Source: Rhodamnia argentea
Lineage: Eukaryota; Streptophyta; Magnoliopsida; Myrtales; Myrtaceae
DNA length: 64,000 nucleotides
Direction of reading: 5' to 3'
Assembly (NCBI RefSeq): GCF_020921035.1
Contig: NC_063157.1
Coordinates: forward strand, 20,663,015 to 20,727,014
Shown here one piece after another: positions 51,020-63,259 of the stretch (positions within the stretch are counted from its first letter, which is position 1; every line of letters starts with the position of its first letter). Below the pieces are notes generated by a model, which saw nothing but the letters and a program-made list of their open reading frames with translations, did not search any database and was not told the DNA's origin. Made by a program: the position numbers and the translations under genes.

Positions 51020-52450
51020 CTCTTGGGCTGGAATTGAACAGAAGTCTCTTGGATCCATCAGGCTTTGATGGAGATAATAAGGTTACAAAGAAAACCATAA
51101 TCAGTAGATCATTTACCGTAACGATCTTCAACCCCACCTATTTACCTGGATTGCACATGATCTTTGGCATTGCTAGATTATGAGGGGAAAAAAAGAAAGG
51201 AGGGAACCCATTCATCCGTTCTCTGGTCAAGGACTAGCAAGGATTTCCTGTCCCTGAGCATGCATTGCGATGCTACCCCAAACCAGCTGGCAGCTGCCGC
51301 ACACCAGATTCCATGGGTGATTCCTTCCATGTCCAAGTCCTTATGACGAGGAAGCTCATGCCCACAAACGACGGTGAAGATGCAATATAGCCTGGGCGTC
51401 GAAGAGAATGAGTCTGGCTAATGCGGAATTGCCGACTCCTGCACTGCCAACTATAGGCACGAAACAAGCTGATTCCTCCTAGCCGTGGTAATCTTCTCGT
51501 TCTGACAGAATACGTGGTAGGATCTGATCTTGGTCGTAGGCTTTCCCGATAATATCATCCCCTGCCCCTCCTAGCCGAAAAGGGTAAGCATTAGTAGCTC
51601 TCTATGAGATTAGCCCCCTCGCTTCAGCTTCTGCTTCTACTTATTCCGCGAAAAAGTCGAAACTCTGTCTAGTTATCAGCACCTCCATGCACCCAGCCCC
51701 ATAGAGCAAATTTTTCATTTCTCTGTAACACAGTCGATCTCTTGCTTGGGGAAGTGGAAGGACAACCTTCTTTACTCTCGGAATGCTAAACTTGAGAGCG
51801 TGGATGACCCTCTCAATGTCATGTCAACACGATGACCGTGCCTGAGTTCTGAATGCATGCGGTTTGCAGAGGAAGGCGAGGCATACCTTGTTGGGTCTCC
51901 GGATGGGGCAAGCTTTATCCGCTTCGCTGAAGGCAACACAATAACAAGCCTCTAGCAGCATAAGTTGCGGGTAGATGCTCCAGGATAGCTTGTGATGTTT
52001 CAAGGAGAGTGCATATTGGACTTGGAGCAGCGTCAGCTCGAGAAGGACATGGAAGACTCAGAGTTTGAGCTCTGCAAACTCATTCTCAACTCCTACCGTT
52101 GAGAAAACCGCCTGCCCATAAAGGGGGATTCCTTCGAATGTGAAAATCCATGCAAGGATCTTGTCGCCTAACCCATGACATCTTCTGCACCCAGCTTCAT
52201 CCTCACCCCAGTCGAACTTGGAGATAAAGCTCTCTCTACTGCAAGTATTCCTGGGGATCTGACAACGCTTTTCTTCCTGTCACGCGATCAGAGTCTTTCT
52301 CCGGCAAGGATGTTTTTCAAGCGATCAAGAAGGCAGGAAAGCTTCTCACTGAGGTCTCTGGCCACGGCACTAGCCTTGCTCCATGAAAAACTAGCTACTA
52401 CTTCCATCCGTTGCTCCTCTACCATGTCTTCTGTCTTGTAGGTTGCCCTC
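51020..52450 (-). pseudogene. Decayed NLR (NB-ARC) disease-resistance gene
   Basis: No long frame remains, but the minus strand shows NB-ARC landmarks in the correct order. Near 51500-51560 is IIGKAYDQDQILPRIL, like the usual start of the domain. At about 51391-51459 lies a P-loop-like VPIVGSAGVGNSALARLI, in which the essential GK-T/S core has become GN-S. A short RNBS-A-like LHRRLW follows. Near 51209-51247 is KSLLVLDQRTDEW, the kinase-2 site (normally LLVLDDVW). Upstream (about 52330-52440) a charged frame MVEEQRMEVVASFSWSK could be the former N-terminal coiled-coil region. Several stops and frame changes separate the motifs, and no leucine-rich repeats are seen. The region is more GC-rich than its flanks. 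It is a relic, not a working receptor. Confidence 0.72.
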
Positions 52451-52523
52451 TCAAGCTCCTCCTACATCTCCCATATTGGTGGGTAAGATGGACGTGAGCA
52501 GTCGGAGTTCGGCAGCGGCTGTA

Positions 52524-53985
52524 GGGGTGCTGAGTAAGGCCCCCCGCCCCCTCCCTCCCTTGCCCGACAGTTGGACTGCCGAGTGGGAGGGGTTTTTTTT
52601 TTTTTAAAAAAATTTGTATTTTTTAACGTGTTTTAATTATTGGTACTTATAATATTTAGTTTATTTTGTATTTTTTAACATGTTTTAAATATTGATACAT
52701 ATAATATTTATTTTATTTATAATTTTTTTCTTGTGAAGCTTATCTTTATAACATAATTAGTAATAATTAATGTAAAAATTTATTAAGATCTATAATTAAT
52801 AAATAATGTTGTAATTATATAATTAATTAAAAATATTCATAAAATAAAATTAATAAGATATATGAGAAAAATGAGATTTTCATAATATATAATAATCGTC
52901 AATCGCAATTACATCTACTAATGATGTTGTCCTTCTATATGACCTCCTATTCCGCAAGCGGGTTGTCTCCGTTGTTCGGCAAGTCTAGTATTGTACTGAG
53001 CATGACATGTATATAAAGAAGGCATATCTTGTGAAAATATTCCGTGCCAAGACATTACATATCCGAGCATTGAAAAAAAGAAGAGAAATCGGATCCATAT
53101 GTATTAGCGGAACTAGGCGGAGTCTGCGACAGAAATTGTTAGGAAATTCAAAAGCGAATCCCTCGTGAGATGGGCCGGCAAACCGTGCAAACCCCGCATT
53201 GAAATCTGACTAGCCAAACCCTTGAGTGAATCTTGGAGTGAAATCTGTTGTATGATACTCCAATGGGTAAGGGACGACATCGCCACCTAGATAACCTTGT
53301 TTTGTTATTTTCCCAAAAATTCTTTTTAAACTCCTAAAATAGTAAATATTTTTAAACAATATATAAATTCGTAAACACTATAACTATTATCAAAAGTTTC
53401 ACAAAAATTTAAAACAAATTACTAACAACCTATAAGTAACATAGATAATTCAAGTATAAATAATAACCACATAAATAAATTTATACTTATGAAACTGTAA
53501 AAAATAATTACAACGAAATTTACCTCAAATTATCGAGGGAGCGCACGCATTGAATGAGGAGCTCAAACTATCAAGAGAAAGTACATGATTAATTTAAATA
53601 TTATGAAAATATTAACAAAAAAATGTAGTACTAACAAGATATAAATCATATAAACAAAAATTCATACTTAATTATAAAGAAAAGCGTTTAAGAGAGAGCG
53701 TTTGAAGGACAGTAAGAGCGTCTAAGGGAGAGCGAGAGCATCCGAAGGACAAAACAAGCAATAGAATGTTTCGAGGTGGAGGAAGAATGTTTGAAGGAGA
53801 GGGAGAGCGAGAAAGCATTCGGAAAAGAGAAAATTTTGAGAATGAGAGAACGAGGGAGATGAAATTTTAAAGAAGGGGGGGCTCTCGCTCAGCAATTGAA
53901 CTGCCAAGCGAGAGGCTAGAGGCCCATCTCCCCCGCTCGCTCGGCAATTGGGTCCACCCCCCACTCGCTCGGCACCCTCATTACC
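52524..53985. mobile_element. Probable inverted-repeat DNA transposon, no transposase
   Basis: GC-rich ends surround an AT-rich core. The left end (52524-52592) contains GGGTGCTGAGTAAGG and GACAGTTGGACTGCCGAGTG. The right end (about 53877-53985), read on the other strand, contains GGGTGCCGAGCGAGTGG and TGGCAGTTCAATTGCTGAGC. The two ends are imperfect inverted repeats of about 70 bp or more. No target duplication could be found, so the borders are approximate and the superfamily (hAT is possible) is open. Confidence 0.55.
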
Positions 53986-55292
53986 GAGGGAGACCCAAAT
54001 CTGTAAATATTTTTAAAAAATATTAAATTGGAAAAAAAAAAAAAACCCTGAATTCAAGGTCAGCGAGCTCATTCTGGATTCCGGATGCCGCCTTTGCCAT
54101 CACTAGAGCATCCAATGCGTGGCAACTACCGCAAGGATCAGGACATGTGACATTTGCTTCTGCCTCTCTGTGGGACGTGTGATCAGAACCAAGGACTCCG
54201 AGTCCGTGAGGGATGAACACAGTGAGACAGAGACCAACGCCTCCCTTATTTGCTGCTACTTCCAGCACGTATCGCGATATTGTATCCAATACCGTATTCA
54301 ATAAATTGATCATAAATTTTACCAAATAATTGATAATATTTGTTCTTCCTAACAATTTTTTTAGTTGTTAACTATGATTCCAGGCTAATTAGAGTCGGTG
54401 CGAATTATTTCACGATTTAGCTATAGCTATGTCGTTTACTGTAGTGAAGCTATACTGCTAAATAAATGCAAGCAATGTTACTCATTGGACCCTCATCTAT
54501 TCTTACAAACTATAAGATAAAGAAATTGAAATCTGAAATTACTTCTCCCCTTCATTCTCCATTTTATTTTATTTTTTCTCGAGAAACGACTCCATTTTGG
54601 AGAGGAATGGATGGAATCTTTCTTTCCAACATCTCTTCTATCCAACCCTGAGAAAAAAAAAATTCGAGGAAGATGATGAAGAACCCACCCTTGCTGATGA
54701 AGAACCAACCAAGAGCATCATCAACTAAAAAACGAAGCAAGAAAGGATAATTAGATTCCTCTGAAACTGTTCCAACAAAAATAATACCTTGGCACACAAA
54801 CGTCCACATCGTTTGGCTATAGGGAAAGTTCCATTTCAAATAACAATCATTCGAAAACAAAAGCAGAAGTTGAAGTAACAATCGACACTTCAATATATCA
54901 TTCATACCAACTCGGAATAAAAGAGAGTTGGTGACCCTTCGGGAGGGTGCACCTTTGCTTGTCAATGAAGTCATCGAATCCCGTGGTAGCATATAAAACA
55001 TGTCGCACCGCCATTTATAGAACATAGGACAACAGGAGGTTAAGGCTAAACCATTTGTCAGAAAAGGAATAACGATAAAATGACTCCAATACTTGTTCAA
55101 TAATGTTGTCTTATTTATGTATCACGCTTCACGGTGGTTCGCAAACAAAGTTGCGAATAGTTTCCACTGGATTTTCTAGAGCTGCAATTTCCTTGTTCTT
55201 TTCACACAGAAAGTACCTGAACTAACAGCAAAATGACATAAAAATAGCCAACAGTGATCTCTGAGCTCCCCACTCACTCCCAAGTCTCTTAA
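53986..55292. other. Intergenic, nothing firmly identified
   Basis: A minus-strand frame at about 54050-54300 has codon-like composition (VLEVAANKGGVGLCLTVFIP) but no family I recognise and no splice context. The rest is AT-rich flank of NAA10. Confidence 0.4.
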
Positions 55293-57004
55293 TCAGCCTG
55301 CTTTGTTGGCCTTTGAATCCGGCTTTTGCGCAGCTTCAGTTCCCCCAGTTTTGACGTCACCTGAACAGCACCCATCCCCATGATGATGATGATGGTGATG
55401 ATGATGATGATGATGACCATGCCCATGGCGATGATGGTGATGGTGATGATGGTTCTGCTTTCCCTTGAGCTGCTTCCTCATGTCATACGCATCCTCTCCA
55501 TCTGCGTAGTACTTCGCCTCCACATCATGTATCTTGTACCCCAGTGTCTCAGTGTACAAATTAAATGCAGCACGATTGCTTTTACGCACATGCAGCGAAA
55601 CATACTCAGCCCCATAAACCTGCGGAGATCTCTTAAAAGGGATAAGCATGACACGTTTTGCAAATGCTTTGACATGTTCAAGCATTTTATGGATAATGAT
55701 CGGGAGTGAATTACATAACACTACTCACTTACTCCTACTTTTAAGAATGAAAATCCATGCCAGTAGTTGTTAAAGCGGCTTCTAACTAAAAAGCTAACTG
55801 GCTCTGTTCCAGGCCACAAATATTTCCACCTGTTAAGCTCAAGATAAGAGGTTCATCGCCCAATATGTCGTTCCTCTAGCTACCACACACTCACAAACAA
55901 TCAGATGGAGCGATATGCACTCATATGGCCATAAACGATGTGAAATATCACCTCAAATAAAGTTGCTTATGATGTCTTCATTTCTATATTTGCTCTGCTA
56001 GCATTGATATGTGTGCATTGTCTGTGAAATTGCAACTACACCACAATGCGCATATTAAGATGCTTCAAACTGATGTGGGCACGTGCGCCCCCATACAACA
56101 GTATGCAAGGTGTCTCAGTAGAAGTAAAATCTCATAACAAATCCGTCTACTTGAGAAATACTATCATTTATGCATGTGTATGTTTATATGCCAATACATC
56201 ACATTCGCCACTCCTAACCCGAACGAACTAAACTGATTGAAAAGCTTAATCAAACAAGAACACACGTTCTCCATCTGGATTCAAACCTGACCATAGAAAA
56301 TAAAGAAAGACTACTGCCCCAAAGTAATCCACAGTGAATTCTTGAGAATTTCCAACAATTCTCCGTGTCAACAAAAATTGGAGAAAACGGCTCACTTATC
56401 ATAGAACGAACAATTCCATGCTATCCAAACAAATGTACCAAATCATCTCGCCAAGTTAAGCTTTTCACTCGATTTTCCATGGCCTTAAATGATCCTCCGT
56501 CACATCATAGCCCGCTCTCGAAAACTTAACTCAATCCTAATTGAAATCTACGGAAGACGAACATGCTTCAATCACATCCAGGTAAGACCAACCCAACTAA
56601 CAAATCCATCAAAGGCCCAAAACTTTACATCAAAAAACAGCATCCCAAGCAAAATAAAGATATCGGTATACCCAAAAAAGGGATACGGAAAAAGAGAAGG
56701 AAACCTGTTCCATGGCATTCTGAGCAGCATTCATGAGCTTCGTGGCAAGTCCCAGCTTGCGATGAGTTCGGAGAACGGCGAGAGAGGTGATGTGGCCGTG
56801 GCACTCATTGGTCTCTTCCTCCATCTTCGCCAGAACGTACCCGACGATACGGCCATTGTAGTCCTGCGCTACGTAGAGAAGCTGAGGCCAAGAGAGTATG
56901 TGGTACAAGTAGTACTTCATCTGGTAGTTCTCAGGCAAGCACATCAAATTGCAAGCTTGCATGGCCAGTAGATCGTCCACCGTGGCCTTGCGAATGCAAA
57001 CCAT
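55293..57004 (-). CDS. NAA10: N-alpha-acetyltransferase 10 (NatA catalytic subunit)
   Basis: Predicted 208-aa protein. Exon 1 is 57004-56705 and exon 2 is 55619-55293, joined in phase as [18 protein letters not shown]10 with NAA15 forms NatA, which acetylates the N-termini of nascent proteins at the ribosome after methionine removal. The GNAT fold fills residues 1-150. The acetyl-CoA loop R/Q-x-x-G-x-A is seen as RKLGLA at 82-87; [20 protein letters not shown] is the family's conserved block. The tail is unusual in composition: residues 157-180 contain 7 and then 12 consecutive histidines, split by RHGHG, followed by GDGCCSGD. Related plant NAA10 proteins also have histidine-rich tails, but the length of the run varies. 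The ATG starts [20 protein letters not shown]. It appears intact. Confidence 0.94.
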
Positions 57005-57188
57005 GGTTGATCTGGTTCGCCTGGTTTCAAAGCTTCGTGCTTTTTTGAGGGCGAGATTTGGGTGGGTAGGGTTTTCGTCTCGCCCTTTTGGAGAAGAAAC
57101 AAAGAGATGGAAAATGAAGAGAGAAAAGAAGAAATTTATAGGCTCGGGCTTCCTCGGCCCATGATATCATTTCTTAGCCCTGCAAACT

Positions 57189-57753
57189 GAAAATTACCAA
57201 AAAAAAAAAAAAATTTAAATCTATTATAATTGTGTTAATTCCATCTTTTTTTTTTTTTTATCAATTCAGTCATACCCTTTTTATAATTATATCAATTTAA
57301 TCCATCTAGCGAATTTTGATAGGGTGACAACATGATATTTTAAAATATTTTTTTTCTTACCCTTCCCTCTTCTTTATCCATCCGGTCGTCGGACCTTGAC
57401 GACTTGCCATAGGTACGGCCAACAAGGATCGTAGGGTGAGGCTGGCCTCACCATGGTCGGGTGAGGCTCACCTTTTTGTGGCCGGGGCCGCTGGTCGATC
57501 GAGGCTTGAGGCTTGGTGTCCTCGCTAGATCGAGCCTCCTGCCAAATCCTGCAGGTTCGGCATTAGTAAAAAAAAAGAAAAAAAAGGAAAAGAATTTCAA
57601 AATATTAAAATATTTTGTCTGCCCATGTAGCTGCTGTCAAAATTTCGAATGCTCAATTGCTTGTAAAAGGTTTAGGACTAAATTGACAAAAAAAAAATTT
57701 ATAACTAAATTGACACAATTGCAATAGGTTTAGGATTTTTTTGATAATTTTTC
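57189..57753. mobile_element. Non-autonomous inverted-repeat element (565 bp)
   Basis: The left end GAAAATTACC(A)n and the right end, read in reverse, GAAAAATTATC(A)n continue as inverted repeats through CTATT(A/G)(T/C)AATTGTGT. The interior includes a GC-rich patch (57390-57560). The flanks CTGCAAACT and CGCAATATA match only weakly, so the target duplication is uncertain. A similar end occurs near 19335. It lies upstream of NAA10 and could affect its promoter. Confidence 0.6.
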
Positions 57754-58500
57754 CGCAATATATTTTTGTTAGTCTAATCTAGGAGTGATATTCCTAAAGT
57801 ATTAGAAAGATATGCTTCAATAATTCCTTATATTTCCCTTAGGTTTGTTTTATTAGCGAATTCTCCTCTCGACTGTTTTAAACCTTTTGTTTTTGTTTTA
57901 AACAAAAAGGTGAAACCAAGCAGTCCATTTGAAGTGAACCAAAATAGAACCAATGCCCTCTTCAAGTTCTACTTTGATTTATGTCTCTCGCCGTCTGTTT
58001 ATCTTTGCCCAACTGTGAAAGCACCATGTGAGTGGACTGAGACGTGTAGTGCAGGGTTTTTGCTTCTTGCCCTTCACTTCATAAAGGAAAAAAGATTGAA
58101 CTTTTATTATGTCATGCTTAGTTTTCTTCTTCAATGAAAAATGGGTGTGAAAAGAGCGCTGTGGAGGTCTTGTGAACGAGAGTGAAGGAGAAAATGTTGG
58201 TCAACTTGCAATTACATATGACTTCTACCCCATCTCCAACCTTCAAATTGATGAAGCTCATGTTGATTCCACTCAGAATCTGAGGATTTATATGCATAGT
58301 CGAAACTCGAAAGGCCTCTTACTAAAAGCTGGGAAAAGAATATGAAGGTAACTAGATCATGATCCTAGCTTAGACTCTCATATCATCTGTTTGTTACATT
58401 GAAGCTCCTACACCTGTTTCCTAGTTCCTCTGTCTTGATCTTGAGCACTGAATTGATCCTAACATAGCACGCCTGTAGTAAGAACACCGTATCAGTACTC
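57754..58500. other. Intergenic, 3' flank of the IQD gene
   Basis: No supported gene or repeat. The right part is the likely 3' untranslated region of the IQD gene. Confidence 0.5.
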
Positions 58501-60732
58501 TTAATCAATGCTAAGTTCCCCTGCAATGTTTCTGCTTGGCTTCACAGTAGCGGGAATGCCCTTCAAGCTTGGAGATTTCTGCTGGTAACCATTTGGCTTG
58601 CCGCTTCTGTAAAAGCTAGGCACTTCGCTTGCCATCGAAGATACAAGAGAGAGCTTATTCTTGTATGGGGAATAGCTATCGGAGTAAACATCAAAAGCCC
58701 CGGGCCTCAGTTTCGGCGAACTCAGTGATCTGGCTTTTGCCTTGGCCGATTCAGTTGTGGCCATATAAGTCGGTATGGCCGGGGAGCTTTGGAAATTGTC
58801 GTCTCCCATCGAGCACTGTTTTTTATGGCGAAGGTACCTTCTTGGAGCAGATTGAGGGGAGTCCAGAGGCTCGAACTGTTGTTTTTTCGGACTATTTTTC
58901 TGCTTAAACTGTCTTTTATCCTCGTCCTTTGGTTTCAGATGAGAAGTCAGAACTGGTTCTAGATCTTCAAATTCTTTGCTTTTAGCAAGTTGCGTATCCA
59001 CCCATTGCTCCAACCAATACCTCCACCTCCCGCTTGGTTTTCCATGTTCTGATTCTGCTGACTTCTGCATAATTTTTCACTCTATTGAGAAATCAATTGA
59101 ACCGATAGGCTCAGAAGTTATTCAGCAATAGTAAGATCGGCGATCACCCTACTTTTTCAACGGCTACTCGCATCTTATGCCACTTCGAAGATTTTGTCTT
59201 GACGCACTAAGCAAAGGCCATTCTTACCCGATGGTTGAACGAATATCCCTTTATGCGCTCTCTCTTCAGTGCAGCCTCTTTCTTGCTTAAGAACAATGCC
59301 TCTGCATCCTTTTTGGACAATAAGCTGTCATCCCACCTTCTTTGGCTGTTTTTATCCACCTAAAGATTTCGAAAACAAATTCAACATCTGTTTTTATCCT
59401 GAAGATCAAGTGTAGAGTAGAATAGAAATATGTTGAACCACCTTAAAATGATCAAATCGAGAAAACTGAAATTTAAACTGCTTGAAGCCACAGCCTTTTC
59501 AAGTACAATGGAAGAACATGTATATTCTGGAGGACCAACTGGTTGTCCGAAGTAGCAGGGATGAGGAATAAAAGGGGGGGGGGGGGGGGGGAGAGAGACG
59601 TGACATTTGCACAGAAGTACCATTACCTTGTACCTGATGTGTTTGATCTGACAATTCTCGTCGCAATGCATCTGAACGATGTGTGATCTGGTCGCACAGA
59701 CCTGTGAATGTATGTCCACAATGGATTGCAAGTGCTTAAGAATGGTCATTGCTTGGCGCCTGACAGCCCGGCCTCGAATTATCGCTTGAAGCCTCACTAT
59801 TCCCTTCAATGCCCTCAGTGCTTTCCTTGCCTGCAGATCTCTCGCCCAAGATAATGTTAATCAAAGGCTATTCATCCTGATGATTAGGGAAATAAATGAT
59901 TGAATCTCACAGCTAGATACTTCATCATTCCCATAATCCTTCTGCATCGTTCTCTTCAAAATCACGGTTTAACTTGCCTAATGCCACGCCATCGGTAAGT
60001 GTTACAGCCCAATCAATTACGTTAAGACGGGGAACAGATTTTTCCCTAGCTATTAGTATCAGATCCTTCCACATAGGCATGAAAATGAATCTTCATACCC
60101 GCAGTTACACCATCAGTTCTCGAACTTGCAACAATTTCTTAGAAAAGAGCACAGGGTAAGTAAAAGAGATTGGTTGGAGAGAGTAAACTCACGAGATAAC
60201 CCCGAAAGGCGGCTTGAATTCTAATAGCAGCCAATTCTTGGCTTTTCCTTTCTTTTTGACGAGAAATATGGGTGGTGTCCTGGTGTATTATGGCAATGGA
60301 AGGTCCATCCACTTCTTTTTGGCATTGATGAGACGAATGCTGAGGCTGGCTTGTGAGCTTAGCAACCTTGGCAGCCGCTTCTGAAGCAGCTGCGGCAGCT
60401 GCTTCAGAAGCGGCTGCCACAGCAAGAGCCATACTAAGGGCGTGCTTGCTCTGCACTTGTTCCTCTGCATCATCAACTGTCTTTGGGGGTGGTGGTACTG
60501 CAATTGGCGGTAACCTTTTGACTTGAAGCCTCTCAAACACCCATTTCCTTCTTCCTTCCTTCAAATCAAACACATTGATGTCAGAGCCACAAAGTTAACA
60601 ATGAAAGATTTGGAGGTTTCGCAAAAAACAACATTACAAAATTCACATGTTCAGAACCTTCTCTGGCTTTGTTCGCTTCTCTAGCCTAAAGAATCTCTTC
60701 ACTAAGGTGAACCAGCTCCTCCTTTTGGCCAT
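58501..60732 (-). CDS. IQ-domain (IQD) calmodulin-binding protein, five exons
   Basis: Predicted 446-aa protein. Exons: 60732-60658, 60558-60193, 59830-59627, 59359-59228, 59064-58501; all joints in phase. IQD proteins are plant calmodulin-binding scaffolds, often linked to microtubules or the plasma membrane. The N-terminus MAKRRSWFTLVKRFFRLEKR and KRLPPIAVPPPP are typical. The IQ motifs span the exon 2/3 junction (IRIQAAFRGYL/ARKALRALKG) and continue with IVRLQAIIRGRAVRRQ (about residues 136-175); the fixed exon joint inside the IQ motif is a family hallmark. An alanine-rich stretch (residues about 70-95) precedes them. The C-terminus has DUF4005-like YMATTESAKAKARS. An alternative acceptor a few bases into exon 2 is possible. 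Intron 3 carries an 18-base G run. Appears intact. Confidence 0.93.
59574..59591. repeat. 18-base poly-G run
   Basis: Eighteen consecutive G residues followed by a short GA repeat, inside an intron of the IQD gene (C-rich on the transcribed sense strand). Confidence 0.9.
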
Positions 60733-63259
60733 TGAAGGGCTTCACATGTGAATGTCACCTGAGAAGATGTTGCTGGTGCGAGTGTGCGCTACTTGGTGAC
60801 AGCATCAGGGATATGGCGGCACAACAAGCAAACTCGGAAGCAAGCAAGCATCGACTCTGGAGAGAAAGTTTTTCATATGAAAGCTGGTCGCTAGTGGCAC
60901 AATGAGGAAAAGATATCAGAATAAAAAATTCAGAGACTAATATTTCCTGCAGCAAAATTCAACATGAGGACCCAAATTCAGGAGGAGTCACAATATTAAC
61001 TGGTTTAACGGCTCACTAGGCTCACCTTTTCTTGCAAAACTAGCAAAATCAATACAAAGTTCACCACATGGGAAAAGCCTTTTCGTTTGGGATCTCGGAC
61101 CAAAGTTTCACGAGTTGGGAGAAAGAATTGCCTTAAATTCAGATCAAGATCAACCCTTTCTTATTTTTTTTTCACATACCCAAAAAGGTGATGACTGTGG
61201 AGTGTGGATGAATGAATTGCACACCAGATTTCTTCTCGAGACAATGGAATCACAGATCCCGAAAGAGTGAATTTAACAAATGCCTTCGAACTCACCAGAT
61301 GGGCATGTATGTCCCTATAAAGTATTGATATTCTTCAACAGTATGATTCGCCTTTTCCACGATGTGTTGCATCTGTTGGGCAAGTGGGCCTTGAGCAAAG
61401 CACATGGGGAAGGAGAGAAGCCATTTTTGCATTCAGGGAGAGAGAGAGCAAGCTCTGCGAGTGCGATGTATTCCTGTTATTATCGTGGGAGAAAAGTCTT
61501 TTTGGAGTTTTGATGGGGTCCTACTCCTGGATGCAGTCTATATTACACTGTCAAAGGCATGTTCAAGTGTTTCGATTTGGGAAGAATTTAACAAGGCTGA
61601 CACTGCACTCATTCAGCTTTATTTTTTCCCTTTTTTCTTCGGTTCTAGAGCATCATCAATGCATGCAGAAGTGTCCCATCACGTATGATGAGGTTTTTGT
61701 TTTAACCCTGATTGTTTTCCATACCCAGCTAAAGATCAGGGTGTCATTGCATGTGTCTTAAGCAAGCTGTGTCACATCTCAGATGCAATTGCTCTCTGAA
61801 AAGCATCTTTCCGCGGTTGCAAAAGATGGCTAGCTATATTTTGGAGAAAATGGTAAACAGTAAACACTACGTTGGAGACCCCATTATGCACACTTTCAAA
61901 GTTTCTTTCCTTCTCCCCCTGGACATTGCTGCCCCCTCTTGTAGACCAAATGGAATCGCACCTTGATCTGAAGTCATTGGTAAAGGAATTGCTTCAGCTT
62001 AATCGCGTGGTGTGAGTGTGCGTGAGCCGACATCAATCACTAGAGCGATGGGTTTCGCACGAATTCCACTTGGCCGGATAAGATGTGAGCATTAACGCAA
62101 CCCCCACAAATTTTTTACCATAAAAGAGACGAAATACTATCAGAAACCTAATACACATGTAAGTGAGAAAGAGTGAGAAAGAGAGAGCTATTATTGGGAG
62201 AGACGTGGGGCAGGTTGAATGTGCAAGGGACAGGAGAATGAAAAGAAGACAAAGCAAACATGGGTTATGCAAGAGAGGAATACAGCTGGTGGATGGCCCC
62301 CTCCAAAACAGGACAAGTCATGATACGTTCTCATCTTTGGCAAAGAAACAAAGAGAATTCCATCCCTTTGCTCTTTTCAGAAGCCCTATGGAGAGTCCCT
62401 TTCGGGGCTACGATCATACAGTGACGGTTGGAGATCCTTCACAATGTGATTGTTGCAACTTTGGTATGATCCAGGAAGGCTCTCGCATTGAGTGGTCTAT
62501 GGATGCCTGCACCTTTCTTGGTAGTTTCCCACTTTTTCCGGTGACAATTCACGTTCCTCACTGCCACTGAGGATATTGCTAACTTTTTGCAGTCTTTGAA
62601 CTCAAACAAGCAGAGCCGGCTTGTGTAACAATCAAAAAGGGCCTACCTCTTGTACTCAGTTCATGGGATCATATGCAAATTGCGCATGCTAATGGTTCCA
62701 TCTGCATGCCGAGCTGCTCTTCTTGAAGCTACACGAGGTTTCAAATCCAGGACTATCTTTTTTTTTTCAGGCTGCTCTTTGAGATCTTTGGCCAATGGCA
62801 TGCATTAGATATCATAAGAAAAATTGTCTTGTCAACATATATCAGACCTAGACCTTCATCTCAATATGGTGAAGGTATTGGCGTACTCTTCAACTTACCT
62901 AATCCAGCAGTCGCTTTGTTTCTTTAACTTACAGTTTCAACCATACTGCATTTGGTTTGACACAATAGTATAGGCCCTTCTACATAGAACCCGGCATCTC
63001 TCTATTATTCTTACTGATGTTGGGTTTACAAAACTTATGTGCGATCTGTAGTACCCCATAAATTCACATACTCTTCGTGATACTTCAAAGACACATGTTT
63101 CGTTAATTATTCAATTTGCACACCCTGAGAAAGCCTTGATAGAACTACAAAAACCGAAAGCATTACAGGAGTCAGAAGCTACAAGCATTTGAAATCTTGC
63201 TATGGACCAAAGACTGAAGACCAAAACACATCTCACTACTTAGCTCGATCATCACTCAT
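60733..63259. other. Intergenic, promoter side of the IQD gene
   Basis: The left part should hold the leader and promoter of the IQD gene. Purine-rich GAGAAAG-type sequence occurs near 62160-62190. Open frames here show no family similarity that I can see. Confidence 0.5.

Noticed and set aside
51160-52500. Possible organellar DNA insertion, suggested by GC-rich sequence unlike the flanks
   Set aside because: Reading the minus strand showed ordered NB-ARC motifs, so a decayed NLR gene explains it better.
54050-54300. Minus-strand frame with VLEVAANKGGVGLCLTVFIP
   Set aside because: Possibly a gene fragment, but no family, start or splice context could be supported.
56489-56971. 160-aa plus-strand open frame
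   Set aside because: Overlaps NAA10 exon 1 on the other strand and has no recognisable motif.
62163-62570. 135-aa plus-strand open frame
   Set aside because: Starts in purine-rich repeat sequence, shows no domain, and lies in a region with no other sign of a gene.
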